This document shows, piece by piece, positions 43,283-53,900 of a stretch of DNA of 64,000 nt. Position numbers and translations under genes: made by a program. Positions within the stretch are counted from its first letter, which is position 1. Every line of letters starts with the position of its first letter. The stretch covers positions 24,651-88,650 of the forward strand of contig NZ_LMUL01000017.1 of assembly GCF_009765965.1 (NCBI RefSeq). Direction: 5' to 3'. This DNA comes from Caulobacter sp. S45 (lineage in GTDB: Bacteria > Pseudomonadota > Alphaproteobacteria > Caulobacterales > Caulobacteraceae). The notes under the pieces were generated by a model. The model did no database searches, was not told the origin of the DNA, and worked only from the letters and a program-made list of their open reading frames with translations.

Positions 43283-44485
43283 TTGACCGTCGCCTGCCTC
43301 GCCTGCGGAACCGTGCAGGACACGCCGCCCGTCCCCACGGCGAGCGAGTCGTCCTGCTATGTCTGCACCTCACAGATTCAGCGCACCGCCTGGCGCAGCC
43401 GCACATGGGCGCTGGGCGTGGCCTGGACTGGCCTGATCCTGATGGCGGCGGCCAACCTGCTGCCGCTGGCGGACGTGAACCTGCTGGGCGTGATCCGGCG
43501 TAGCTATCTCGCCTCCGGGCCGGCGACGATCTGGAACGAGGGAATTCCCAGCATCTCGCTGGTGCTTGGGCTGGTGGTCGTGGTCCTGCCCCTGGCCCGC
43601 TTCGTCCTGCTGATCCTGGCCCTGCAGATGGCCGGCGGCGCGGGCCGTCCCCGCTGGCTCGGGCCTGTGTTCCGCTGGGCCTTGGAGCTGGAGACCTGGG
43701 CCATGCCCGACGTGGCGGTGCTCGGCTTCTGGGTGGCGCTCAGCCGTCTGGCCGCCCTGTTCCCGCTGACGCTGGGACCGGGCGCCTACGCCCTGATGGG
43801 CGCGGGACTGGCCAGCCTGCTCGGCCGGGCCCTGCTCGACAAACGCGAGGTCTGGCAGGACATCGCGCCGGATCGGCCCGATCCCGGCGGCGAGACCGTA
43901 TCCTGCGGGACCTGCGACCTGCTGCTGCCGGCGTCGGCGGCCGGCGAGCCCTGTCCCCGCTGCGGGGCGCGGTTGGAGCGGCGCAAGCGCGACGCGCTCG
44001 CCCGCACCGCCGCCCTGGTGCTGGCGGGCGTGGTGCTCTACCCGCTGGCCAACCTGTTCCCGACCTTCACCATCGTCCAGTTCGGGGTCGGGACCAGCTA
44101 CACCATCCTGGGCGGCGCGATCGAGATCGCCAAGGCGCACCTGGTCGGGCTGGCCATCCTGGTGGTGGTCGCCAGCTTCGTCATCCCGATCCTGAAGCTG
44201 TTGAGCCTGGGCTGGTTCCTGATCTCGATCCGGCGGGGTTCGCCGCGCCGGCTCAGGACCAAGACCCGGGTCTACCGGATCGTGGACGAGATCGGCCGCT
44301 GGTCGATGGTCGACCCGCTGACCATTTGCTTCCTGTTGCCTTTGCTGCATTACGGAAGCTTGACCTCCAGCCGTCCCGAGGTCGGCGCCGCCTTCTTCAC
44401 CGGGGTGGTGGTGGTCACCATGCTGGCGACGCGCGCCTTCGATCCCCGGCTGATGTGGGACGCCGCGCAAGGGAGAGCCGTTTGA
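43283..44485 (+). CDS. pqiA: Paraquat-inducible protein A (PqiA)
   Basis: A 400-residue inner membrane protein with two PqiA units. Each starts with a zinc-ribbon-like CxxC pair (CLACG..CYVC near residue 5-31; CGTCDLLLP..CPRCG near 211-232) and has about four helices. It belongs to the Pqi/MCE lipid-transport system between the inner and outer membranes. The TTG start at 43283 follows AAGGA; an in-frame ATG is absent nearby. The stop overlaps the pqiB start (TTGA). Confidence 0.93.
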   Translation: MTVACLACGTVQDTPPVPTASESSCYVCTSQIQRTAWRSRTWALGVAWTGLILMAAANLLPLADVNLLGVIRRSYLASGPATIWNEGIPSISLVLGLVVVVLPLARFVLLILALQMAGGAGRPRWLGPVFRWALELETWAMPDVAVLGFWVALSRLAALFPLTLGPGAYALMGAGLASLLGRALLDKREVWQDIAPDRPDPGGETVSCGTCDLLLPASAAGEPCPRCGARLERRKRDALARTAALVLAGVVLYPLANLFPTFTIVQFGVGTSYTILGGAIEIAKAHLVGLAILVVVASFVIPILKLLSLGWFLISIRRGSPRRLRTKTRVYRIVDEIGRWSMVDPLTICFLLPLLHYGSLTSSRPEVGAAFFTGVVVVTMLATRAFDPRLMWDAAQGRAV

Positions 44486-46164
44486 CCGAGACGCCGGAAA
44501 CCGAGGACGGCCAGGCCGCGACGCCGCGACGGACCTCCGCGCGCATCGAACCGAGCCGCTGGCCGGGCTGGGTCTGGGCCATCCCGATCGCGGCGATCCT
44601 GGTGGCGGGCTGGCTGGCCCTACAGGGTTTCGCCACCCGCGGCGAGACGGTGACGGTGAGCTTCGACACCGCCGTGGGCCTGGAGGCTGGCCAGACCCAG
44701 GTCAACTACAAGGGCCTGGAGGTCGGCGTGGTCAAGGCGCTGCAGCTCCAGCCCAATGGGCGGATCGTGGCCAAGATCCACATGCACAGCAATGTGCGCC
44801 CGCTGCTGCGCACCCACACCATGTTCTGGATCGTCGGCGCCAAGCCCAGCATCACCGACATCGCTTCGCTCAAGGCTGCGGTGTCCGGGGCGGTGATCTC
44901 CATGCAGCCGGGGCCGGGCGAGCCGGCCAACCATTTCATGGGCCTGGACGAACCGCCGCCCATACCGCCCGGCACGCCGGGCTCGGCCTTCACCCTGGTG
45001 GCCGACCGGCTGGGGCCGGTGCAGGAGGGCTCGCCGATCTTCTATCGCGGGATCGAGGCGGGGAAGATCACCAGCTACACCCTGACCGCCAGCAACGAGG
45101 TGCGCATCGGCGCCTTCATCAACGCGCCGTTCGACCGGCTGGTGCGCACCCATTCCCAGTTCTGGGTGCAGAGTCCCTTGCGCATCACCACCGGCGCCGG
45201 CGGACTGGAGGCCCAGATCGCCTCGCCCCAGGCGGTGCTGACGGGGGCTGTGACCTTCGACAACCTGAAGACCGGGCAGGACGCCGGGCCCCAGGCCGAG
45301 GGCGGCGATTCCTTTGTGCTGTACTCCGACCAGAACAAGGCTGAGGTGGCGCCGACCGGGTCCCAGATCGCCTATGGCGTGGACTTTCGCGATCCCGTGG
45401 GCGACCTCCAGCCCGGCGCGCCGGTGCAGTTGCGCGGCTTCCCGATCGGGCGCGTGACCATGGTCGGCTTCCACTTCGATCCCGCCAGCGGCACGCTGCA
45501 GACGCCGGTTACCATCATGCTCTACCCCGACGCCATGCACCTGCCTGTCGGCGGACGTGCGCCCTTGGACGACATGTTGCGCAAGCTGGTCGGGCGGGGC
45601 ATGCGGGCCAAGCTGGTGCAGAGTCCGCCGCTGGTCGGCTCGCGCATCGTCAGCCTCGACTTCGATCCCACCGCCACGGGCGGCGCTCTGGGCCATAGGG
45701 CTGAGCTGCTGACCATTCCCTCCAGCAGTTCGGGCGAACTCAGCGACGTGGTGACGGAGGCCGATGCGGTGATGCGCAAGGTCAACCGCCTGCCGATCGC
45801 CGAGATTGGCGAGAACCTGCGCGCGCTCACCACCCGGCTGCGGACCCTGACCGACTCGCCCAAGGTGGACGACAGCCTGGACCACCTGGACAGTACGCTG
45901 GCCAACGTCGACGAGATGGTGAAGACCGCCAAGCCGCAGGTCGAGCCGTTGATCGCCTCCCTGCGCTCGGCGGCGGATCAGCTCCAGGGCACGGCCGCCG
46001 CCGCCGGCCAGCTGGTCAGCGGCCAGGGTGCGCCCCAGGGCACGGACCTGCCTTCGGCGATCAAGCAACTCAACGAGGCGGCTCGCTCGGTGCGCTCGCT
46101 GGCGGACTATCTCGGTCGCCATCCCGAGGCGCTGGTCCGGGGCAAGACAGGAGACGCGAAATGA
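44482..46164 (+). CDS. pqiB: MCE-family protein PqiB
   Basis: A 560-residue protein with one N-terminal membrane helix (WVWAIPIAAILVAGWLAL, residues about 28-46) and three MCE domains (near 50-140, 165-255 and 290-395; first motif VSFDTAVGLEAGQTQVNYKGLEVG, second VQEGSPIFYRGIEAGKI, third LQPGAPVQLRGFPIGRV). A C-terminal coiled coil (about 450-540) probably forms the needle across the periplasm. Starts at TTG 44482, coupled to pqiA; ribosome site GGGAGAG at 44471-44477. The next gene overlaps by ATGA. Confidence 0.93.
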   Translation: MTETPETEDGQAATPRRTSARIEPSRWPGWVWAIPIAAILVAGWLALQGFATRGETVTVSFDTAVGLEAGQTQVNYKGLEVGVVKALQLQPNGRIVAKIHMHSNVRPLLRTHTMFWIVGAKPSITDIASLKAAVSGAVISMQPGPGEPANHFMGLDEPPPIPPGTPGSAFTLVADRLGPVQEGSPIFYRGIEAGKITSYTLTASNEVRIGAFINAPFDRLVRTHSQFWVQSPLRITTGAGGLEAQIASPQAVLTGAVTFDNLKTGQDAGPQAEGGDSFVLYSDQNKAEVAPTGSQIAYGVDFRDPVGDLQPGAPVQLRGFPIGRVTMVGFHFDPASGTLQTPVTIMLYPDAMHLPVGGRAPLDDMLRKLVGRGMRAKLVQSPPLVGSRIVSLDFDPTATGGALGHRAELLTIPSSSSGELSDVVTEADAVMRKVNRLPIAEIGENLRALTTRLRTLTDSPKVDDSLDHLDSTLANVDEMVKTAKPQVEPLIASLRSAADQLQGTAAAAGQLVSGQGAPQGTDLPSAIKQLNEAARSVRSLADYLGRHPEALVRGKTGDAK

Positions 46165-46754
46165 GGCGCCGCACGGTTCGGTTCGCCGTCTTCTCGCTCG
46201 GGGCCGCGGGGCTCGCCGCCTGCGGGCACAGCGCGCCGACCCGCATCTTCACCCTGGATGCGGTCTCGCCCCAGGCCGCGCTTCCGACGGCGGCCGCACC
46301 CTACGGCGGCGCTCCGTTCCGGGTGGATGCGGTCCACCTGCCCTCGGCCCTCGATCGGGTCGAGGTGGTGCGCCAGACCATGGCCGAACGACTGGAGGTG
46401 AGCGACTTCGATCACTGGGGCGCCCCGCTCGGCGATCTCGCCCGTCGCGCCCTGACCCAGGACCTGGTTGCGCGCCTACCGGCGGGCGCGGTGATCTATC
46501 CCGATGCGCCCAAGCCGCCGGGGGCCGGCGGCCTGGTGGTGGACGTGCTGACGTTCCGGCGCACCGACCAGGGCTATGTGCTGGACGCGAGCTGGACCCT
46601 GCTGGCGGGCCCGGCGGGGACAGCGCCCTTGCGTCGTCAGGTCAGGCTGACGGACGCCGATGTCGGGCTCGGCGACGCGGCGGCGGAAGCGGCGGCGTTG
46701 AGCCGGCTCTTGGGTCAGCTTTCGGAGGCCATAGCGGCCGGTCTGGTCCCATAG
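46161..46754 (+). CDS. pqiC: PqiC-type ABC-transport auxiliary lipoprotein
   Basis: A 197-residue lipoprotein (lipobox LAAC, Cys21 in GLAACGHSAPTRIFTLD), with the ABC_trans_aux (DUF330) domain: PYGGAPFRVDAVHLPSALDRVEVVRQTMAERLEVSDFDHWGAPLGDLARRALTQDLVARLP. PqiC sits at the outer membrane and completes the PqiABC bridge. ATGA overlap with pqiB. Confidence 0.9.
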   Translation: MRRRTVRFAVFSLGAAGLAACGHSAPTRIFTLDAVSPQAALPTAAAPYGGAPFRVDAVHLPSALDRVEVVRQTMAERLEVSDFDHWGAPLGDLARRALTQDLVARLPAGAVIYPDAPKPPGAGGLVVDVLTFRRTDQGYVLDASWTLLAGPAGTAPLRRQVRLTDADVGLGDAAAEAAALSRLLGQLSEAIAAGLVP

Positions 46755-46785
46755 CGGCGTCTCGGATGAGCGCTCACGCGCCGTC

Positions 46786-48825
46786 CTACGCTGCTACGCC
46801 CATATCCATTTCCGCTTCGGCAGGCGCGCCGTCGAGCGCATTGGCCACGCCGGCGAGCAGGTCTCCGGCGGTGATCGGTTTGGCGATATGGCCATCGGCC
46901 CCGACCTCGGCGCAGGCGCGCAGGTGTTCGGGCATGGCGTTCGCGCTCAGCACCAGGATCGGCGTGCGCGGCGCGGCGGCTTGCGTCTCGTGATCGCGGA
47001 TCGCGGCGATGGCGGTCAGCCCGTCCATTACCGGCATCTGCAGGTCCATCAGCACCAGGTCGAAGCGGCTCGCTTTGAACGCCTCCAACGCCTCCAACCC
47101 GTTCTCCACGCAGGTCAGCTCCACGTCGGCTTGGTCCATGATCATCTGGACCACCCGGCGGTTGGTGGCGTGATCGTCGGCCAGCAGGATGCGCGGCGGG
47201 GCGTCGCTGGGCTCGGGCGACATAAGGTGGGTGACGTTGGACGGCTGGGCGCGGACGGCGGCGTGCTCCGCGTCGGGCAGGGGCAGCACCAGGGTGAATA
47301 CGGCGCCCTCGCCGGGGGTGGATTCGGCGTCCAGGCCGCCGCCCATGAGTTCGGCCAGGTCCCTTGAGATCGCCAGTCCCAAGCCCGATCCACCGTAACG
47401 GCGGGTGATGGAGCCGTCCGCCTGGACGAAGCGCCCGAACAGGGCGTTCCTGCGCGCCGCGTCGAAGCCCACGCCGCTGTCGCGGACCTCGATCCGGTAG
47501 GTGTGTTCGGCGGGGTTCTCCGCCGCAACCCGCAGCACCACGGAGCCTACGGCGGTGAACTTCACCGCGTTGCTGAGCAGGTTGACCAGAATCTGCTTCA
47601 TCCGCACCGAATCGCCGACCACGTGACGCTCGGCCGCCGGATCGATCTCCACACGCAACGCCACCTGCTTCTCAAGCGCCGTGGACACGAACAGGGCCGC
47701 CGACTCCCGCGCCAGGTCGGCCAGGCCGAAGGGTTCGGGATTGATCGAAAGCCGGCCCGACTCCACCCGTGCGATGTCCAGGATGTCCGACAGCAGGTGG
47801 TTCAGGGCGATGGTCGAGTTCTCAATGATCGAGACCATTTCTTGCTGGCGGCCGTCGAGCTGGGTCCGCGCCAGGACGCCGGTGATCCCGAGGACGCCGT
47901 TCAAGGGCGTGCGAATCTCGTGGCTCATATTGGCCAGGAACTCGCTCTTGGCTCGGTTGGCGGCTTCGGCTGCGTCCCGCGCCTGGGCCAGCAGCTCGGC
48001 GTTGCGCTTGCGCGCGGTGACGTCGATCAGGGCCGCGAGCCGTGCAGGACGGCCTTGGTAGATGGTCCTGCGGATGTAGGGCTGGACTTCGATCACCTGT
48101 CCGTCGGCGCGCCGATGGCGCCAGGTCTGCTGCGGGGTCTCGGATGGCGAGGCCGGGTCGCCCTGGTTTTTCAGGAAGCTCTTGTGCTGTTCGGGGTCGA
48201 TGGCGCTGAGGATGTTCATGCCCAGCACCCGTTCCGCCGAATAGCCGTATTGGCGCAGGGCCGCGTCGTTGACCGCCAGCACGCGCATGGTGCGGCTGTC
48301 CCACACGCACATGGCCACCGGGCTTTCGCTGAACAGCAACCGTGACGTTTCCTCCTTGCCCTGTGACTCGGTCTTGGCGACTTCCAGCTCACGCGCCAGT
48401 TCGGTCATTTCGGCGGCGTGGCGATGATTGTCGGCGTTGGACGCCTGCAGCAGGCCGAGCGCGCTGCCGACCCCGACGTAGCGGCCCTCGTGCATCACGA
48501 TGAACCCCTTGAGCAGGTCCGAGGGGCAGCTCGACAGGGTGTCGCGGATCAGGTCCGCCGGCGAGGCGGCGCCTTCCACCATCAGGGGGTGGGCGTTCAT
48601 CACCAGCGATATCGACCGCGCCATATAGAGGGAGCGTCCGTATGGAGATCCGATCTTCAGGGCGAAGGCGTTGCGCTCGACCAGCCCGACGGGGGTCTTG
48701 TCCGCGTCCACCACCGCGATCACCAGCGTGTCGGGCTCCGCATTGAAGCGATCGAACACCACCTGACCGGGCGTTTCCGGCGAAACCGGAGCCAGAGGTT
48801 CGGCCAGATCGAACAGGGACTGCAT
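46786..48825 (-). CDS. Hybrid histidine kinase with CBS-like and PAS domains
   Basis: A 679-residue soluble kinase. Order: CBS-pair-like input (about 5-130: VVFDRFNAEPDTLVIAVVDADKTPVGLVERNAFALKIGSPYGRSLYMARSIS, GFIVMHEGRYVGVGSALGLLQ); PAS with RQYGYSAERVLGMNIL (about 160-270); HisKA with phosphorylated His in FLANMSHEIRTPLNG; HATPase with MKQILVNLLSNAVKFT, DSGVGFD and GGSGLGLAISRDL; receiver with phosphoacceptor in DLVLMDLQMPVMDG (about 560-665). There is no membrane segment. Start ATG 48825 (MQSLFDL). A possible CtrA-like half-match lies upstream (48884-48898). Partner unknown; an Hpt protein (10664-11173) is in the window. Confidence 0.9.
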   Translation of the reverse strand: MQSLFDLAEPLAPVSPETPGQVVFDRFNAEPDTLVIAVVDADKTPVGLVERNAFALKIGSPYGRSLYMARSISLVMNAHPLMVEGAASPADLIRDTLSSCPSDLLKGFIVMHEGRYVGVGSALGLLQASNADNHRHAAEMTELARELEVAKTESQGKEETSRLLFSESPVAMCVWDSRTMRVLAVNDAALRQYGYSAERVLGMNILSAIDPEQHKSFLKNQGDPASPSETPQQTWRHRRADGQVIEVQPYIRRTIYQGRPARLAALIDVTARKRNAELLAQARDAAEAANRAKSEFLANMSHEIRTPLNGVLGITGVLARTQLDGRQQEMVSIIENSTIALNHLLSDILDIARVESGRLSINPEPFGLADLARESAALFVSTALEKQVALRVEIDPAAERHVVGDSVRMKQILVNLLSNAVKFTAVGSVVLRVAAENPAEHTYRIEVRDSGVGFDAARRNALFGRFVQADGSITRRYGGSGLGLAISRDLAELMGGGLDAESTPGEGAVFTLVLPLPDAEHAAVRAQPSNVTHLMSPEPSDAPPRILLADDHATNRRVVQMIMDQADVELTCVENGLEALEAFKASRFDLVLMDLQMPVMDGLTAIAAIRDHETQAAAPRTPILVLSANAMPEHLRACAEVGADGHIAKPITAGDLLAGVANALDGAPAEAEMDMGVAA

Positions 48826-48883
48826 TCTCACCACCACAACTCGGTCGTTGCGGGTCGTCTAACGCGGCGAGTTGAAGCAACGA

Positions 48884-48898
48884 TTAACGGCGGTTTTA
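48884..48898 (-). promoter_or_regulatory. Weak CtrA-like box upstream of hybrid kinase gene
   Basis: TTAA-CGGCGGT-TTTA, one mismatch from TTAA-N7-TTAA, 60 bp before the kinase start. Given the AT-rich surroundings, chance is possible. Confidence 0.3.
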
Positions 48899-49041
48899 GT
48901 ACTTATGTCCGTGTAGGGACGATCTATAGCCAAATTTACACATAACCGTCACATGCGAATGCTTCACATCGATGTCACAGAATCAGCTTAGCAGCGTGTT
49001 TCAATCCGCCAAAACGATGGGTGGCGGCCGCGGAGGGCGTC

Positions 49042-49854
49042 ATGGGATTGTTCTGCCGCACCGTCTTCATCTCCGATGTCCATCTGGGCACCAAGGGATG
49101 TCAGGCCACCCTGCTTCTAGACTTCCTCGATCAGGTGCAGTGCGACACCCTGTACTTGGTGGGCGATATCGTCGACGGCTGGAAGCTGAAGAGTGGATGG
49201 CGTTGGCCTCAGGCGCACACCGACGTGGTGCAGAAGGTCCTGCGCATGGCGCAGAGCGGCGTCGAAGTCATTTATGTCCCCGGCAATCATGACGACCGCA
49301 TCCGCGACTTCTGCGGCGTCCACTTCGGAGGCGTGGTGGTCGCCCGCGACGCGATCCACCAGGCGGCGGACGGCAAGCGTTACCTGGTCACGCACGGGGA
49401 CGAGTTCGACGGCATCGTCAGCCACGCCAAGTGGCTGGCCTTCCTGGGCGACTACGCCTACCGCGCCCTGCTGTCGCTCAACACCCGCTGGAATGCGCTG
49501 CGCCACCGCCTGGGCATGGGCTACTGGAGCCTGTCCGCCTATGTGAAGCTGAAGGTCAAGAACGCGGTCCAGTTCATCGACGACTTCGAGCGCGCGGTGT
49601 CCGACGAAGCGCGTCGGCGTGGCGTGGACGGGGTGATCTGCGGCCACATCCACCATGCCGAGATGCGCGAGATTCACGGCGTGCTCTATGTCAACGACGG
49701 GGACTGGGTGGAAAGCTGCACTGCGGTGGTGGAGCACCAGGACGGCCGGTTGGAACTGATCGACTGGGCGCGAGTGCGCCAGGGCAGGGGTGCGGCCGCT
49801 TCCGCGCCGACGCGCGCGCCGGTCGATCTGTTCCCGCAACCCGTCGGCGTCTGA
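49042..49854 (+). CDS. LpxH-like metallophosphoesterase
   Basis: A 270-residue calcineurin-type phosphoesterase with all metal motifs: DVHLG (residues 11-15), GDIVDGW, GNHDD, THGDEFD and GHIHHAE, then NDGDWVES. This pattern fits UDP-2,3-diacylglucosamine diphosphatase-like enzymes of alphaproteobacteria. Caulobacter is known to use LpxI for lipid A, so LpxH function is not certain. The end (APTRAPVDLFPQPVGV) is extended. ATG 49042 follows GGAGGG. Confidence 0.82.
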   Translation: MGLFCRTVFISDVHLGTKGCQATLLLDFLDQVQCDTLYLVGDIVDGWKLKSGWRWPQAHTDVVQKVLRMAQSGVEVIYVPGNHDDRIRDFCGVHFGGVVVARDAIHQAADGKRYLVTHGDEFDGIVSHAKWLAFLGDYAYRALLSLNTRWNALRHRLGMGYWSLSAYVKLKVKNAVQFIDDFERAVSDEARRRGVDGVICGHIHHAEMREIHGVLYVNDGDWVESCTAVVEHQDGRLELIDWARVRQGRGAAASAPTRAPVDLFPQPVGV

Positions 49855-49944
49855 TCTAAAGACGTGATCGCGTCTCTCGCCGGGCCCTGGCGATAGGATC
49901 GCGACTTCTCCCCCGTTTGGATCGGAAGCCGCGATCTCGCACGG

Positions 49945-50478
49945 TCAGTTCTGGCGGGCGCAGCGGATCGCCGCCTCGTGGCCGACCTTGCAGAAGAAGC
50001 TGCTGAGCAGGGCGCGGCGGATGATCATCTTCGTGCCGGGCTTGGGCGTGTCGGTCAGCGGCGTGGTGTCGATCTGACGCCAGACAGCGCCTTCGCTGGT
50101 CGTCAGCAGCCACTTGCCGTCAGCCTCCGGGCGGGCCGAGGCCAGTTCGACCTCGAGGTTGTTCACCTGGGCTTCCTTCGCCCCGCGGGAGAAGAGGCTG
50201 ATGGAGGGCAGGTTGAAGCCGAAGGTCTGGCGGTTCACCTGGCGGACCTGCTCACGGTCCACGATCACCACGTCGCCCTTGTTCTGCGCCTGCTCGAAAG
50301 CGTCGGCGGCCCTGTCGTAGCAAGTCAGGCGAGCGGCGTCGTCGGCCTGCTTGCGGCAATCGGAGATGGCTTGCACGACGGCGGCCCGGCCCGGATCGGG
50401 CGCCCGCGCTGCGTTCGCCAGCGCTGGAACCGCCAGCAAGAGCGCGGTCATGGCCATCGTCGTCCTGATCACAGTCAT
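49945..50478 (-). CDS. Secreted protein of unknown function
   Basis: A 177-residue exported protein (signal TTMAMTALLLAVPALANA). Mature part: VVQAISDCRKQADDAARLTCYDRAADAFEQAQNKGDVVIVDREQVRQVNRQTFGFNLPS, then LEVELASARPEADGKWLLTTSEGAVWRQIDTT and KMIIRRALLSSFFCKVGHEAAIRCARQN. The Cys pair in DCRKQ..LTCYD is shared with several proteobacterial periplasmic families; function unknown. Start ATG 50478. Confidence 0.75.
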   Translation of the reverse strand: MTVIRTTMAMTALLLAVPALANAARAPDPGRAAVVQAISDCRKQADDAARLTCYDRAADAFEQAQNKGDVVIVDREQVRQVNRQTFGFNLPSISLFSRGAKEAQVNNLEVELASARPEADGKWLLTTSEGAVWRQIDTTPLTDTPKPGTKMIIRRALLSSFFCKVGHEAAIRCARQN

Positions 50479-50532
50479 ACTCCAAGTCCTCGTTTGGATT
50501 GGCATTGGACCTCGCTGGAGGGTCGCATGCAA

Positions 50533-50980
50533 TGGGCCCGTATGGCTCAGGCGACGCGGGCCACGCCGCCGTCGGTTCAGGTTACGAAAAGTGTGGCCGA
50601 ACCCCCGTTCGCTATCGCGCGCGCCGGTGCAATGTGCGCGCTAGAACGCCTCTTCTTTGTGCGTTGTGGGCTCAGCCGGAGGCGGCAAGGGAAAATTTGA
50701 ACTGGCAGACACATTTTGCCTTATTTGAAACATGATTAAGTATACGAAATACAGTCTATTGTGCCTACCCGTTCAGCCTCGCGCCTTAATTGCGGGCTTG
50801 GTGTGACCGTGCTGTGGCAACGATGCGACAGGCGCGCGTCAAACATCGGTTAGTTCAGTAACTTGAATTGACCCCCTGCCGTATGAAAGCCTCTATTTCG
50901 ACCAACCGGCGGGTAACCCGACGGGGGCGTTTTCACATCGTGAGTAGGCTGGAGGCTGACGCCCGGCCGCTCCGGAGGGG
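50533..50980. other. Upstream region of TonB-dependent receptor gene
   Basis: About 450 bp with no supported gene; AT-rich from 50690 to 50900. It must hold the promoter of the receptor gene. I see no convincing Fur box or riboswitch. Confidence 0.5.
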
Positions 50981-53900
50981 ATGAACTTGAAAATCAGATC
51001 CATGCGCGAGCGCCTGCTCGCGTCGACGGTCATCGTCGGCGCCTTCGCTGCGGCCACTACCGGACAAGCCTTCGCTCAGGCGATCCAATCCGCGCCGGTG
51101 TCCGGCGCCCAACCTGTCGGCCCGACGGGTGGCAACGACAGCGTCCCGACGCCGGCGACGAGCGCCGACGGCGCCTCCACCCAGGTGAAGGAAGTGGTCG
51201 TCACCGGCTCGCGCATCCCGCAGCCCGGCCTGACCAGCGTCAGCCCGCTGACCGTGGTCAACAGCCAGGAAATCAAGCTCGAAGGCACGACCAACGTCGA
51301 AGACCTGATCAACAACCTTCCTGCGGCCGTCTCCGGCCAAACCAGCCAGATCGCCAACGGCGCCACCGGCACCGCGACCGCCGACCTTCGCGGCCTTGGC
51401 CCGACGCGCACCCTGGTCCTGGTGGACGGCCGTCGCCTGATGCCGGGCGACCCGACCCTGCCCGCCGCCGACCTGAACGTCATTCCGGCCCAACTCGTCG
51501 ACCGGGTTGAAGTCACCACCGGCGGCGCCTCGGCCATCTACGGTTCGGACGCCGTCGCCGGCGTCGTCAACTTCGTGCTGAAGCACGACTTCCAGGGCGT
51601 GCAACTCGACGCCCAGGGCGGCTTCTTCCAGACCGACAACAGCGGCAACGACAGCGTCCGCAACGCCATCAACAACTACAACCAGACCGCGGCGACCAAG
51701 ATCGGCATCCCCGGCAGCACCGTGGACGGACGTAAGATCGACGTGACCGCGCTGTTCGGCGCCAACACGCCGGACGACAAGGGCAACGTCACCGCCTATG
51801 TCGAATATCGCAACCTGGCGCCGGTCACCCAGAACAACCGCCTGGGCAGCGCCTGCGGCCTCGGCACCACCCCGTCCGGCAAGACCAATGCGTCGGGCGC
51901 GAATATCTACGACACCCACGCCTGTATCGGCTCGAGCAACAACCCCAACGGCCGGTTCGGCGTTCAGTCGATCACCTCGCCAACGGGAACCGTGCTTGCC
52001 AATTCCACCGCTGGTCTGCAGGCCTTGGGCGTCAACACGGCCACGCTCTCCAATGGCACGACGCCGGGAACCTTCGTTCCGTACAACAACGCCCTCGCCT
52101 ACAACTTTGGTCCGCTGAACTACTTCCAGCGTACGGACGACGCCTACCGCGGCGGCTTCCTCGCGCACTACCAGGTGAACAAGATGTTCGACCTGTATTC
52201 GGACTTCATGTTCAGCGACGACCGCACCGTGGCCCAGATCGCGCCCAGCGGCGCCTTCGCCGGCACCGGCGCCAATGGCGGCAGCACGCTGGCGATCAAC
52301 TGTAACAATCCGCTCCTGTCGGCCTCACAGGCCTCCGCGCTCTGCGGTTCCCTGGCCGGGACTTCGAACCTCGCGAATGCGCTGGTCGGCTATCGCGACA
52401 TCAACGCCGGTCCGCGCCAGGACGATCTTCGCCACACCGAGTACAAGATCGACATCGGGTCGCGCGGCGATCTTGGCCAAGGCTGGAACTACGACGCCTA
52501 CCTGCAATACGGCACGTCGATCCTGAGCGAGGAATACCAAAACGACGCCTCCGTCTCACGCTTCCAGAATGGTTTGCTGGTCAATCCGGCCACCGGCGCC
52601 TGCGCCGGCGGCCAGGCTGGCTGCGTGCCCATCAACATCTTCAAGGCTAACGGGATCTCGCCCGCCGCCATCGCCTACACGGCCGTCCCGGGCTTCGAGG
52701 AAGGCAACACCACCGAGCAGGTGGCCAGCGCCTCGGTCAACGGGGACCTGGGCCAGTACGGACTGAAGAGCCCGTTCGCCAGCGACGGTATCGGCGTGGC
52801 GTTCGGCGCGGAATATCGTCGTGAGAACCTGGTCCTGAACACGGATGAGGAATTCTCTTCCGGCGACCTCGCCGGCCAGGGCGGTCCGCACCTCAGCAAC
52901 TCGGGTTCGTTCGACGTCTATGAACTGTACGGCGAAGTCCGGGTGCCGCTGGTTCAGGACCGGCCGTTCGTCAAGAACCTGTCGTTCGACGGCGCGTACC
53001 GCTTCTCGGATTATTCGACGGCGGGGATCACCAACACCTACGAAGCCCAGCTTCAATATGCGGTGAACCGCGATATCGCCTTCCGCGGCGGCTACAACCG
53101 CGCCGTCCGGGCCCCGAACGTCAACGAGTTGTTCGGACCCAAGTCGGTCGGCCTGTACACCGGCGTCGATCCCTGCGCCGGCGCCACGCCGACCGCTTCG
53201 CTCGCCCAGTGCGCCAAGACCGGCGTGTCGACGGCCCAATATGGCAATATCTCCCAGTGCCCGGCGGGTCAGTGCAGCCAGCTCACCGGCGGCAACGCGA
53301 ACCTGCAACCGGAAAAGGCCGACACCTTCACCCTGGGTGCGGTCTGGACGCCGACCCAGTCCTTCCTGCGTGGCTTCACCCTGACCGTCGACTGGTTCGA
53401 CATCGATGTGAAGAACATCATCCAGGCGGGCTTCGGCGGGGCCAACAGCACGGTCACCCAGTGTATCCAGACCGGCAGCCCCACCTTCTGCGGCCTCATC
53501 AACCGCGATCCGACCAGCGGCATCATCTTCGGCCAGACCGGCTTCGTGAACGCCACGGAAACCAACTCCGGCTTCCTGCGCACCGAAGGCGTCGATGTGG
53601 AAGGCAACTACCACACCCGGTTCACCGACTGGGGCCTGCCGGACTACGGCGGGTTGGCCTTCAACTTCGAGGGCACCTACACCTACGAGTCGCTCGAGCA
53701 GCCCGTGTCGGGCGGCGGTGTGTTCAACACCGTCGGTTACTATGGTCCGACCTCGGCCGGCGCGACCGCGCCCATTCCTCGCTGGAGGCACAAGGCGCGC
53801 CTGACCTGGACCACGCCTTACCCGCTTACGGTCTCGGTGCAATGGCGCTTCGTGGATAGCCTGCGTTACGAGGGCAACTCCGCCAATCCGTTCCTCAATG

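Noticed and set aside
44620-46122. 500-codon minus-strand frame
   Set aside because: Antisense to pqiB; no recognisable domain.
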